From Rhodococcus sp. IEGM 1381 (GTDB lineage: Bacteria; Actinomycetota; Actinomycetes; Mycobacteriales; Mycobacteriaceae), in assembly GCF_030056795.1 (NCBI RefSeq), contig NZ_JASHKQ010000001.1, forward strand, positions 1,488,001 to 1,552,000: a stretch of DNA of 64,000 nucleotides. Reading direction: 5' to 3'. The notes below the pieces were generated by a model that did no database searches, had not been told where the DNA came from, and saw only the letters and a program-made list of their open reading frames with translations. The translations under genes were made by a program, and so were the position numbers. This document shows, one piece after another, positions 31,698 to 40,450 of this stretch (its first letter is position 1; each line of letters starts with the position of its first letter).

Positions 31698-33317
31698 CTA
31701 GATCTCGGTAAGTTTGCGGCGGAGCAACTTTCCCGTGGCGTTACGCGGGAGCTGGTCGATGAAGATGATGTCTCGGGGAACTTTGTATCGCGCCAGGTTC
31801 GAGCGAACGTGTCCGCAGAGCGCATCTGGATTCTGTACCGCGCCGGGTACGAGGACGACGAAGGCACGTAGACGGTGCCCGAACTCGCTATCTACCACTC
31901 CTATCACCGCGACGTCGGCCACATCGTCCATATCGGCGAGCAGATTCTCGACTTCGAGCGGATAGACGTTCTCGCCGCCGGAGACGATCATGTCGTCGTC
32001 TCGTCCATCGACGAACAGCAAGCCGTGCGAGTCGAAATGGCCGACGTCCCCGGTGGAGAGAAGCCCGCCGATGCGTTCTTTGTCCCGGCCGTCGGTGTAC
32101 CCCTCGAAGCTCAAACCGTTTGTGGCGAATATCCTTCCGATGGTGTCGGGCGTTGTGATTCGTTTGTCGGTGTCGTCGAACAGTTCGACGTGGCAGGTGA
32201 CCGGTGGCCGTCCGGCAGTTCCTGGGGCGGTAGCCAAGTCCTGGGGAGTCGCCACCGTGGCGACGGCGACTTCGGTGGATCCGTACAGGTTGTAGAGCAC
32301 GTCGCCGAATGTGGCGGTGACTCGTTTGCACAGGTCGGGTGACAACGACGAACCTGCCGAAAATATGATCTTCAGGTTCGAGGTGTCGTACGTCGACAAC
32401 ACATCGGGCCCGAGGCGGATGATGCGGTTCAGCATCGTCGGTACGAGAACGAGACTGTCGCAACGAAATCGAGCCAGAGCCTCGACAGTCTTCTCGGGGT
32501 CGAACTTTCTGTGCATGACGACCGTTTGTCCGAGTGCCAGTGCGAGAGCGAATTGCGACACGCCGGTTCCGTGAAAGGCGGGCGCCGCCATCATCATGAT
32601 CTGATTGCGGCGCAACGGTACTCGGTCGAGAAACTGCGCTGAGGCCAGTGGAGACATGTGTCCGCGAGGTGCGCCTTTGGGGGTGCCTGTCGTTCCGCTG
32701 GTGAGGAGGACGAAGCTGCCGTTCTTCGCGGGCGCGGAGACGGTCGATGTTCCATGACCTATCACCGCCTCGTCGAGGGTGACCGTTGCGGTGGGCGCTT
32801 CGATGTCGGCTTCGGGCCACGATCGATACATGATGGTGTCCGAGGGCAAGGAAGTCGCGATGTCGGCGAACTCGTCGTCGTAGACGAATGCCGCGACATC
32901 TTCGCGTGCGGCGACATCGATGAGTTGCGGGGCAGCGAAGCCCGTGTTCATCAGGACGAGCTTCGTGCCGTTCTTCGCCGCAGCCAACATCGTCAGCACC
33001 AGGCCGCGATGGTTGCGGCACATGGCACCCATGACTGTCTCGGAGGTGATGCCGACGGACTGCCAGGAACGGACGAGCGCGTTGCTCGTGCGTTCGAGAT
33101 CGGCGTACGTGAGGGGTCCGCGATCGTCGATGATGGCGACCGCGTCGTAGCCGCTCTGGGCATGAGCGGAAACAGGTCCGGCAAAGGGGCCGTATTTGTT
33201 CACCGCATTCAGAGATTTGAGTCCGTGGTCGACGCGAGGGAACGGAACGAGACCGGCCCTGACCATGACACCCGTAGCGCGGATGGTGTCGGAGATCGTG
33301 GTCAACGATGTCGGCAT
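31698..33317 (-). CDS. Acyl-CoA ligase/synthetase (FadD family)
   Basis: A 539-residue AMP-forming ligase. Motifs in order: LLTSGTTGTPKGAP (P-loop), LYNLYGSTE, STGDVGHFD, DGRDDDMIVSGGENVYP and the C-terminal lysine motif PRNATGKLLRR. It resembles mycobacterial FadD enzymes of the FadD2/FadD12 kind; the acid substrate is unknown. GAGG lies 7 bp before the ATG. Its promoter region carries the 26-bp operator also found before the thiolase operon, so it is probably under the TetR at 35606. It would activate the substrate that the downstream dehydrogenase, hydratase and thiolase-like proteins process. Confidence 0.93.
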   Translation of the reverse strand: MPTSLTTISDTIRATGVMVRAGLVPFPRVDHGLKSLNAVNKYGPFAGPVSAHAQSGYDAVAIIDDRGPLTYADLERTSNALVRSWQSVGITSETVMGAMCRNHRGLVLTMLAAAKNGTKLVLMNTGFAAPQLIDVAAREDVAAFVYDDEFADIATSLPSDTIMYRSWPEADIEAPTATVTLDEAVIGHGTSTVSAPAKNGSFVLLTSGTTGTPKGAPRGHMSPLASAQFLDRVPLRRNQIMMMAAPAFHGTGVSQFALALALGQTVVMHRKFDPEKTVEALARFRCDSLVLVPTMLNRIIRLGPDVLSTYDTSNLKIIFSAGSSLSPDLCKRVTATFGDVLYNLYGSTEVAVATVATPQDLATAPGTAGRPPVTCHVELFDDTDKRITTPDTIGRIFATNGLSFEGYTDGRDKERIGGLLSTGDVGHFDSHGLLFVDGRDDDMIVSGGENVYPLEVENLLADMDDVADVAVIGVVDSEFGHRLRAFVVLVPGAVQNPDALCGHVRSNLARYKVPRDIIFIDQLPRNATGKLLRRKLTEI

Positions 33318-33397
33318 GAGTGAACCTCTTCGAGTGTCGATGTGCGCATCGGCGGTTGTCTCGGATCTTCACTCGGAGGCCGCCGTCACCACGAAGA

Positions 33398-33423
33398 TAA
33401 TACAGACACTGACTGTCCGCAAT
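33398..33423 (-). promoter_or_regulatory. 26-bp operator upstream of the acyl-CoA ligase gene
   Basis: Read on the minus strand: ATTGCGGACA, 5 nt, TGTCTGTATTA, with core inverted repeat GACA-N5-TGTC. All 21 bases outside the spacer are identical to 36228-36253. TTGCGG could be a -35 with TATCTT 17 bp downstream, so a bound repressor would block the promoter. Confidence 0.75.
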
Positions 33424-33600
33424 AGCGATGCGCTGAGGGGCGAATGTTCGGCTCGACGATGCCGAAACGCACCTCTCTCGAGGTGAGGCGACGTGGTGTG
33501 CGCCTCGCGTGAGGCGCGCTCGCACAGTACCGTTCCGACTCGAGGTGTGACGGGGAGTCCTGCGCGGCCGGTGAACCTTCGATTCTGTAGTGGTCGCGCT

Positions 33601-35343
33601 TCAGTTGGGAAGGTCGGTGAAGGTAACTCGCACTGTGACCGGTGTCGTTTGCAACGCAGCAAAGGTGGAACCGATCAACTTGCCCAAGAACGGGTTCGGG
33701 GCGAAGGAGCGGGCCCGCAACGCCACGTCGTCGTCATGGATGAACTCGGCTGAACCCTCGCGCCAGGTCTTGCCCTGGCGCAACTTCACGGTCGGATTCG
33801 AAGTGATGTTGGCACCCCACCCGGACCGCGTGCCGTGCTGTGAGACGAGCCACGCCCCGGCGTCGTCGAATTTCACCGATACGGGAACGCGTCGGACGCG
33901 TCCGGTCTTGCGCCCTGTGGTCTCGATGTCGCTCATCAGCGAGACCGAGATACCCAGTGCTGTCAGGCCGCGCATCATCGGGTTCGCTACGTAGCGGCCG
34001 ACCAACCGCTCGAACCGAAACTTCTTGATGGCCTTCGCGTCTGCTGCTGTGGTGTCGAGACCCCGGCGACTGCTGCGGAAGGCGGTGATCCCGTTGCGCT
34101 CGACCATGGTGGCTACGGTGCGCCATGCCGATCGATCCGGATCCGGTTTCTTACCTGCGCCGAGCCGGTGCAATTGGTCGGTATGCCACTGCAGATCCAG
34201 AGCGCCTTCGAGGGATTTGACCTTCTTGATTCGGCGTGCGGCACCGACGGAGATCACTGGTGACACCAGTCGCTCGGTCGAGCCGTCCAGTAGTGATCCA
34301 GCGGCGGAGGGGCTGATCGCCGCCGGGCGCCCGAGCCCGATCACATCGCAGTCACCGGAGGACAGGGCATCGACCATCACCGAACGCGTACGGAAGCCAC
34401 CCGTGACGGCCAGCGGTACCTCGCCTGCGACTTCGCGCACCGTGCGCGCGTAATCCAGGAAGTAGGCCTCGCGTTCGCGGGTGCTCTCCTTGACGGGTTC
34501 CGTACCTCGGCCCATCATGGCGGGGGATTCGTAACTGCCACCGCTGATCTCGACGAGATCGATGTGCTCGCCGGCCAGCCGCTCGACCACCAGGCGCGAC
34601 TCTTCCTCGGTGAAGCCGCCGCGTTGGAAGTCGGCCGAGTTGAGCTTGATCGACACGGCGAACGACGGTGAGACCGCCGCTCGGATTGCGCGTATGACCT
34701 CGACGGCGAAGCGCATCCGGCTCTCGATGTCTCCGCCCCATTTGTCGGTCCGACGGTTGACCAAGGGGGACAGGAACTGCGATACGAGATACCCGTGTGC
34801 ACCGTGCAGTTGCACACCGTCGAACCCGCTGCTTTCGGCAACGAGAGCGGCAGTGGCGAACCGCTCGATGATGTTGTAAATCTCGGACTCGGTGAGCGGG
34901 CGTGGTGCCGGAATTCCGGGAATGGCCACGGCGACCCCGGAGGGTGACACTGCTTGCTCTCGGCTGGCAATCGGGTTTGCCTGACGACCAGGATGATTGA
35001 GCTGCATCCAGATCCGCGAACCGCCGTCGGTAGTGGTTTTGGCCCATCGCGCGAGCTGTTCCGCGTGGCGGTCGTCTTCGATCACGACGTTGCCGGGTTC
35101 TCCGAGGTGGCGTCTGTCGACCATGACGTTGCCGGTGACCACCAATCCGTACCCGCCCGCTCCCCACTGGGAGTACAACCGTTCGAGGCGCGTGTCGGGG
35201 CCGTGTGAGGTATCGGCGAGGCCCTCGCTCAAGGCGGACTTCATCAGTCGATTCGGAAGTACCTGCCCGCAGGCCAACGTCAGCTGGTCGCTCAGCGTGA
35301 CCGATCTATCGGACACGCTCGGATCGGGTTGGCTCTGAGTCAT
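33601..35343 (-). CDS. Fusion of an Old Yellow Enzyme with a DDN-like deazaflavin-dependent nitroreductase domain
   Basis: A 580-residue protein from the ATG at 35343 (GGAGG 6 bp upstream). Residues 20-400 are an NADH:flavin oxidoreductase: MQLNHPGRQ, the double-His substrate motif QLHGAHGYLVSQFLSP followed by NRRTDKWGG, SIKLNSAD, VEISGG, IGLGRPA. Residues about 450-578 match the DDN/F420-dependent nitroreductase family: TTGRKTGRVRRVPVSVKF, WLVSQHG, WGANITSNPTVKLRQG. DDN domains bind F420 or a flavin in a split barrel. The frame runs through the join without a stop. Probably reduces an activated alkene in the local degradation pathway; both cofactors are family inferences. Confidence 0.88.
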   Translation of the reverse strand: MTQSQPDPSVSDRSVTLSDQLTLACGQVLPNRLMKSALSEGLADTSHGPDTRLERLYSQWGAGGYGLVVTGNVMVDRRHLGEPGNVVIEDDRHAEQLARWAKTTTDGGSRIWMQLNHPGRQANPIASREQAVSPSGVAVAIPGIPAPRPLTESEIYNIIERFATAALVAESSGFDGVQLHGAHGYLVSQFLSPLVNRRTDKWGGDIESRMRFAVEVIRAIRAAVSPSFAVSIKLNSADFQRGGFTEEESRLVVERLAGEHIDLVEISGGSYESPAMMGRGTEPVKESTREREAYFLDYARTVREVAGEVPLAVTGGFRTRSVMVDALSSGDCDVIGLGRPAAISPSAAGSLLDGSTERLVSPVISVGAARRIKKVKSLEGALDLQWHTDQLHRLGAGKKPDPDRSAWRTVATMVERNGITAFRSSRRGLDTTAADAKAIKKFRFERLVGRYVANPMMRGLTALGISVSLMSDIETTGRKTGRVRRVPVSVKFDDAGAWLVSQHGTRSGWGANITSNPTVKLRQGKTWREGSAEFIHDDDVALRARSFAPNPFLGKLIGSTFAALQTTPVTVRVTFTDLPN

Positions 35344-35385
35344 CGAATCCTCCATCGAGTATGCTTTGCAGCATAATTCAGTACG

Positions 35386-35401
35386 AGTTTAGAAGTGCCG
35401 C
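35386..35401 (-). promoter_or_regulatory. 16-bp motif upstream of the OYE-DDN gene shared with the lipase promoter
   Basis: Minus-strand GCGGCACTTCTAAACT, 43 bp before the fusion gene start, matches the lipase upstream motif (31606-31621) at 14 of 16 positions. A conserved activator or -35-region site is likely; the protein that binds it is unknown. Confidence 0.45.
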
Positions 35402-35605
35402 TAGGTTACGTCAACCTCCGATAAGCCGCGGACGCCAAGTTGTGAGCTGGTAGCCGGGATCGACAAGGTGGCAATTCCGCGTGCACGTTCGAGTGGAATT
35501 CCGTTCTGCGGCGAGGGCACTGATGATGACGGATGGGTTGACGGTTCCGGTGCTACCGGGCGTGAGTGATCTGTCGGTGACGTAAGGGGGTGCGATGATG
35601 GGTAC

Positions 35606-36205
35606 ATGCCTCAACAAGGTCAACGCGGGCCCGGAAGGCCTCGGGATGCGGACATGGAAGCCCGCGTCTACGACGCCGTACTCGAGGTGTACTGGGAAAC
35701 CAGTTGGCGCGGTTTCACTTTCGATGCGGTTGCCCGCCGAGCGAAGGTCGGCAGGTCTGCGCTGTACCGCCGGTGGGACACGAAGGAGGCACTGTTGGTC
35801 CAGGCTCTCGAGGCGCGCTCGCCGTTGTCGACGCCGATCGACACCGGCAGCGTCCGAGGCGATCTTCTCGAGCTCTCTGCTCAGCTCGACCGTGGATACA
35901 CCGAACTCGCGGGCTTGGTGTCTTTGCGGGTAACCCTCGATGCGATGGTCAATCCCGACCTCTTGTCACATCTGACCGACACGCTCAATCAGAGCCGTCT
36001 GGTCACGGCCCGAAACATCGTCGAACGCGCTGTCGAGCGGGGGGAATTGCCGGCAGGCACGTCGACGACGCTGTTGCTCGAACTCGTGACCGGTGCCGTG
36101 CTCACTCATGCGCTGTTCTCGCAGGCGCACGCAGGACCCGTGAAGCCCAACGGCCCAGCGCATTCCGTGTTGATCGTCGACACAGTTCTGCGTTCGATGG
36201 CCTGA
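35606..36205 (+). CDS. TetR-family regulator of the acyl-CoA catabolic regulon
   Basis: 199 residues. The N-terminal helix-turn-helix region is FTFDAVARRAKVGRSALYRRWDTKEAL, with a basic GQRGPGRPRD lead. The C-terminal ligand domain is unassigned but resembles TetR_C regulators of catabolic genes. Divergent from the OYE-DDN fusion and directly upstream of the thiolase operon. Two near-identical GACA-N5-TGTC operators in this block make it the best candidate repressor; a CoA thioester ligand would be typical. Confidence 0.9.
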   Translation: MPQQGQRGPGRPRDADMEARVYDAVLEVYWETSWRGFTFDAVARRAKVGRSALYRRWDTKEALLVQALEARSPLSTPIDTGSVRGDLLELSAQLDRGYTELAGLVSLRVTLDAMVNPDLLSHLTDTLNQSRLVTARNIVERAVERGELPAGTSTTLLLELVTGAVLTHALFSQAHAGPVKPNGPAHSVLIVDTVLRSMA

Positions 36206-36227
36206 CTCGGGTCGCGCTACGCGTCCT

Positions 36228-36253
36228 ATTGCGGACAATGAATGTCTGTATTA
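36228..36253 (+). promoter_or_regulatory. 26-bp operator/promoter of the thiolase-hydratase-dehydrogenase operon
   Basis: ATTGCGGACA, 5 nt, TGTCTGTATTA: identical outside the spacer to the element before the acyl-CoA ligase gene. It ends 11 bp before the GTG at 36265, so transcription may start at or next to that codon. This argues against the in-frame ATG at 36238, which lies inside the operator. Confidence 0.75.
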
Positions 36254-36264
36254 CCGTTCGGGGG

Positions 36265-37788
36265 GTGACCGACCCAGCAGCAGTGCCCGTCATCATCGGC
36301 GTCGCCGACGTTCGATCCGGACGCTTCGGCGACCCGGCACCGCCGAAAGAGCCTGTGGAGCTCATCTCGGAGGCGGTGGCAGGAGCTCTGCGAGACTCCG
36401 GCAACGCCGACGTCGGAGCCCGAGTGGACGCGATCTACGCCGTCAGAACCTCGAGCTGGTCCTACGACGACTTGCCGATGATCCTGGCGCAGCGCATCGG
36501 TGCCCCCGCGCCGCGAACCTGGACCAGTTCCGTCGGCGGCCACTGGCCTGCGGCGTTGCTCGATCGCATCGGCTCCGAAATTGCCGACCGAAGGACGACT
36601 GTCGCGCTGCTCGTCGGCGGAGAGACTCAGGCATCTGTCACCGCTCTGACGAAACAAGGGGTCGATCCGAGAGCACAGGGGTGGTCCAGTGAGCCGGGTG
36701 GCCCGCCCACCTTCTCCGCCGAGGACCTCGGGAGCCCCGACATGATCAGAGCGGGCATCGTCACGCCGGTTCGGGTCTACCCCCTCTTCGAGAACCGGTT
36801 CAGCCACGACATCGGCCAGAGCCCGGAGCAATCGCGCGCCTACTCTGCCCGTCTGTACTCGGAGTTCTCTTCGATAGCCGTGACGCATCCCTGCGCATGG
36901 TCGCCGACTTTCCGGACATCCGACGAACTCGCAACGACCGGGCCGAAGAATCGGCCGATCAGCGATGCCTACCCGCTGATGATGAATGCGATGCCCTTCG
37001 TGGATCAAGCCGCCGCAGTGCTCGTGTGCTCGCTGGCCGTTGCCCGTGAGCTCGGGGTGGACGAGGACCGCATCGTGTACCTGTGGGGTGGAGCAGGTGC
37101 GTCGGAACTGAACGATGTGTTGGCGCGCAACGACTTCGGGGCCTCGGCCGCCATGAAGTCGGCGGTGCACCGCACCCTCGATCGTGCGAAACTGACCGGT
37201 GGCGACCTGGGGCTGATCGATGCGTACAGCCCTTTTCCGATCGTCCCGAAAAACTTGATCGAGACTCTCGGGGTTCCGCGTACCACCGTTCCCAGTGTTC
37301 TCGGTGGTCATTCCTTCTTCGGTGGTCCGCTCAACAGCTACTCACTTCATGCAGTTGCGGAGGTGACTCGGAGCCTGCGGAGAACGCTCGACGACCGACC
37401 GGCGTTGGTACATGCCAACGGTGGCTACATGACCACCCAGCACTCGATAGTTCTGTCTCGTCACCCGCACCCCGATGGATATGTCGGCGACCCCGTCGCG
37501 CAATCGGCACCTCCGACCAGCGCCGAGATTGTGCACGGGTACAGCGGCAGTGCCGAGATCGTCACCGCCACGGTCGAATTCGATCGCACGGGTGAGCCGT
37601 CGATCGGGATCGTGATCGCTACGACCCCGACGGGTTCGCGCGTGGCCGGTCACACCGATGCCGGCGACGCAGCGGCGATGATTCATTACACGCACGACGG
37701 GACCCGGTCCCTGGTCGGTGCGCATGTCACTATCACCGACCGCGACGGCTGTGTCGCGGTCACATTCGACGACGAGGAACCAACATGA
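36265..37788 (+). CDS. Thiolase-like protein (acetyl-CoA acetyltransferase family), nucleophile Cys not seen
   Basis: 507 residues from the GTG at 36265. The fold is recognisable: VPVIIGVADV start, ISEAVAGALRDSG, and the C-terminal GGHSFFGGPLNSYSLHAVAEV, which corresponds to the GG(L)TFFGGP-N-YS-H block of these proteins. At the usual nucleophile region the sequence is TSSVGGHWPAALL with no cysteine, as in a poorly characterised subgroup. The C-terminal part (residues 420-507) resembles an OB-fold-like extension. It may cleave or bind a beta-ketoacyl-CoA; absence of the Cys makes classical thiolysis doubtful. Overlaps the enoyl-CoA hydratase by ATGA. Confidence 0.78.
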   Translation: MTDPAAVPVIIGVADVRSGRFGDPAPPKEPVELISEAVAGALRDSGNADVGARVDAIYAVRTSSWSYDDLPMILAQRIGAPAPRTWTSSVGGHWPAALLDRIGSEIADRRTTVALLVGGETQASVTALTKQGVDPRAQGWSSEPGGPPTFSAEDLGSPDMIRAGIVTPVRVYPLFENRFSHDIGQSPEQSRAYSARLYSEFSSIAVTHPCAWSPTFRTSDELATTGPKNRPISDAYPLMMNAMPFVDQAAAVLVCSLAVARELGVDEDRIVYLWGGAGASELNDVLARNDFGASAAMKSAVHRTLDRAKLTGGDLGLIDAYSPFPIVPKNLIETLGVPRTTVPSVLGGHSFFGGPLNSYSLHAVAEVTRSLRRTLDDRPALVHANGGYMTTQHSIVLSRHPHPDGYVGDPVAQSAPPTSAEIVHGYSGSAEIVTATVEFDRTGEPSIGIVIATTPTGSRVAGHTDAGDAAAMIHYTHDGTRSLVGAHVTITDRDGCVAVTFDDEEPT

Positions 37789-38576
37789 ACGACGTAGTAC
37801 TGACGGAGGTCCGCGGCCACACACTGCTGGTCACCATCAACCGACCCCGTGCAGCCAACAGCGTGAACAGTGACGTCCATCGAGGTCTCGGCCAGGCGTG
37901 GGAAATGGCAGAAGCGGAGGGCGACATCCGGGTGGTCGTCCTGACCGGCGCGGGGGAGTCGACGTTCTGCGCCGGTGCCGATCTCAAGGCGCTCGGCACC
38001 TCCGGCCCGGACGGAGTGACCCCTCCGGAGACCGCGCACTGGGGTTTCGCCGGCGTGGTCAGACACCACATCAACAAGCCGATCATCTCGGCGGTGAACG
38101 GTAACGCGCTCGGCGGGGGTACCGAGCTCGCGTTGGCCGGGGATCTTGTTGTGGCAGCCGATACATCGACCTTCGGACTGCCCGAGGTCAAGCGCGGCCT
38201 GATTGCCGGTGCCGGTGGCGTGTTCAGATTGGTCACGGCAATACCGCGGGCCATTGCCATGGAGTTGTTGCTCACGGGCGCGGCTTTGAGCGCCGAGGAC
38301 GCTCTGCGGTGGGGACTGATCAATCGGGTCGTTCCACGCGCCGATGTACTGACCACTGCGCTCGAGCTTGCCGAGACCATCGCGGACGGAGCGCCTTTGG
38401 CGGTGCAGGCCTCCAAGACGATTGCCCGAGGAATCGTCGACGGCGGCGTTCCGACGGAAGAGCAGGGGTGGACCCTCACCGAGGAGGCTCTCGAGCGACT
38501 GAGTACATCATCGGACACGATGGAAGGGATCACCGCATTCCTTCAGAAGCGCGACCCCATCTGGAGTGGACGATGA
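37785..38576 (+). CDS. Enoyl-CoA hydratase/isomerase (crotonase family)
   Basis: 263 residues. The crotonase oxyanion-hole and active-site segments are present: STFCAGADLKALG, then AVNGNALGGGTELALAGDLVVAA and FGLPEVKRGLIAG. A Glu in NALGGGTE and one in LPEVK occupy the usual catalytic positions. It hydrates or isomerises an unsaturated acyl-CoA in the middle of a beta-oxidation-like sequence. Translationally coupled at both ends (ATGA upstream, ATGA into the dehydrogenase). Confidence 0.93.
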   Translation: MNDVVLTEVRGHTLLVTINRPRAANSVNSDVHRGLGQAWEMAEAEGDIRVVVLTGAGESTFCAGADLKALGTSGPDGVTPPETAHWGFAGVVRHHINKPIISAVNGNALGGGTELALAGDLVVAADTSTFGLPEVKRGLIAGAGGVFRLVTAIPRAIAMELLLTGAALSAEDALRWGLINRVVPRADVLTTALELAETIADGAPLAVQASKTIARGIVDGGVPTEEQGWTLTEEALERLSTSSDTMEGITAFLQKRDPIWSGR

Positions 38577-39727
38577 CAACCGCATCGGCCGAACTGTGGG
38601 AGACCGACGAACGCACAGCACTGCGTGATCTGACGAGAAAATTCACCGTCACCCACGTCGTGCCCAACCTCGCCGGGTGGGAAAACGACGGCGAGATCCC
38701 GCGCGAATTACACCGCACCGCAGCTACGTTGGGTCTGCTCGGCGCATCGACCCCCGAAAGTGCCGGCGGCTCGGGCGGAACCGCTCTGGACATGCTGACG
38801 ATCCTCGAGGAAATCATTCTGTCGGGCGGCTCCTCGGGCCTGATTTCGGCGCTGTTCAGCCATGGAATAGCGACCCCACACATCGTCTCCTCGGGTAATA
38901 CCGACCTCATCGATCGCTTCGCGCGGCCCGCTCTGGAGGGGCGAATGATCGGATCGCTCGCGATCACCGAGCCGGGTGGCGGCTCCGACGTGGCGAACAT
39001 CAAGACCACGGCGAGACTGGACGGTGGCTCCTACGTCGTCAACGGTGCAAAGCTCTACATCACTTCGGGAACTCGCGCGGACTTCGTGACAACTGCCGTT
39101 CGGACCGGAGACAGCGGACACGCGGGCATCTCGTTGATCGTGATTCCAACGGATGCAGCAGGATTCACCGCATCGCGACGTCTCGACAAGATGGGATGGC
39201 TGTGCTCCGATACCGCCGAACTGTCCTTCGACAACGTTCGTGTGCCAGTCGCCAATCTGATCGGCGACGAAGGGACGGGTTTCGCGCAGATTGCCCAGCA
39301 GTTCCAGGGTGAACGACTCTCGCTCGCCTTCCAGGCGGTCGCCACCGCTCGACGGTGCCTCGACTTGTCCATCGCCTGGGTACGTTCGCGTGAGACCTTC
39401 GGTCGGCCCCTGTCGTCGCGTCAGGTCGTGCGACACCGAATCGCTGAGCTGACCACCGAAATCACTGCAGCGGAGGAGTTCTGCCGGTCCGTAGCGGTGC
39501 GTTGGGTAGCAGGCGGGGGAATGCTCGCAGAGACCGCGATGGCCAAGAACAACGCAGTCAAAGTGTGCGACCACACGGTCTACGAGGCCGTCCAACTGTT
39601 CGGCGGCCTCGGTTGTATGCGCGAATCCGAGGTCGAACGTCATTACCGCGACGCTCGCGTCCTGGGTATCGGCGGCGGGACTACCGAGATCATGAACGAG
39701 ATCATCGGCAAACTGATCGGGCTGTGA
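38573..39727 (+). CDS. Acyl-CoA dehydrogenase
   Basis: 384 residues with the family signatures ITEPGGGSDVANIKT (flavin contact), NGAKLYITSG, QGERLSLAFQ, RETFGRPLS and FGGLGCMRESEVERHYRDAR. The C-terminal motif is GIGGGTTEIM where MCAD-type enzymes have YEGT, so the catalytic base is not at that position. The Glu of QGERL could serve, as in isovaleryl-CoA-type dehydrogenases. Uses FAD to introduce a 2,3 double bond; substrate unknown, perhaps branched or cyclic. Last intact gene of the operon; a broken SDR follows. Confidence 0.92.
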   Translation: MTTASAELWETDERTALRDLTRKFTVTHVVPNLAGWENDGEIPRELHRTAATLGLLGASTPESAGGSGGTALDMLTILEEIILSGGSSGLISALFSHGIATPHIVSSGNTDLIDRFARPALEGRMIGSLAITEPGGGSDVANIKTTARLDGGSYVVNGAKLYITSGTRADFVTTAVRTGDSGHAGISLIVIPTDAAGFTASRRLDKMGWLCSDTAELSFDNVRVPVANLIGDEGTGFAQIAQQFQGERLSLAFQAVATARRCLDLSIAWVRSRETFGRPLSSRQVVRHRIAELTTEITAAEEFCRSVAVRWVAGGGMLAETAMAKNNAVKVCDHTVYEAVQLFGGLGCMRESEVERHYRDARVLGIGGGTTEIMNEIIGKLIGL

Positions 39728-39747
39728 CAACCGAAGTGGGGACGAAC

Positions 39748-40176
39748 ATGGAGAATTCGTTGAATGGCCGTGTTGTCGTGATCACCGGCGGCGCACGGGG
39801 ATCGGATTCGCTACAGCGAAAGCGCTCACCTCACACGGCGCACGGGTGGCCATGGGCGACATCGACGGACGGAAACTGGAAGAGGCAGCCGGGGAACTGG
39901 GCCTGCTTGCTGCGCGCCGAATGGGCGAGCGCGGCCACGGTCACGTCATCAGCTGAACCGGAGGATATTGCGGGCGCAATCGTGAACCTTATCCTCACAC
40001 CCAAATCGCGAGTTCGGGTGTCCAAGCTGTTCGGTGCGGCGGCGGTGAGCCTGAAGTTCCTTCCTCGTCCGATGGCGGGGCATCTGACCCGCGCGTTGGG
40101 TGCCGATCACGTGTTTCTGGACGGAGTGGACACGAGCGCGCGATGCGCCTACGAAGAGCGAGCCCGCCGAAGCTGA
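39748..40176 (+). pseudogene. Short-chain dehydrogenase remnant with frameshift and internal deletions
   Basis: Starts like an SDR (NGRVVVITGGARG). One base is then missing near 39798; in the shifted frame it continues IGFATAKALTSHGARVAMGD and KLEEAAGELG. It then jumps directly to AARRMGERGHGHVIS, skipping roughly 70 residues including the NAG region. It jumps again to AEPEDIAGAIVNLILTP, skipping the Ser-Tyr-Lys centre, and runs to a normal C-terminus back in the first frame. At least one frameshift and two deletions make it inactive. It was probably the next enzyme of the upstream operon. Confidence 0.85.
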
Positions 40177-40450
40177 TACCTCTCGGGAGCTGTGTGACAA
40201 TTTACTACCGGGGGAGTGGTGATCGGCGCTGAGAATCGTTCCAGCGCAGAGCCTTTCGGTAGCCCGCGCACACTTCGCCGGGTCGGAGTCCTGGATCGCG
40301 AAGCCGATGGGCCGGATCGACGCCCCCAGCTGTAATCCACTCCCGGTTCACGGGGCGTCGATTACGTCGAGCGACGTAGATCTGAGCGTGCGGCGTGTCC
40401 AGCGCTGGGTGCTGGTTCGAGAGCCCGCTGTCGTAGTGCATCATGAGTCG

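Noticed and set aside
31888..33525. 545-codon minus-strand ORF opposite frame of the acyl-CoA ligase
   Set aside because: Shadow frame, extremely Arg-rich; the ligase motifs lie in the other frame.
36238..36240. ATG start for the thiolase-like gene
   Set aside because: It lies inside the duplicated operator; GTG 36265 fits promoter geometry and the conserved N-terminus better.
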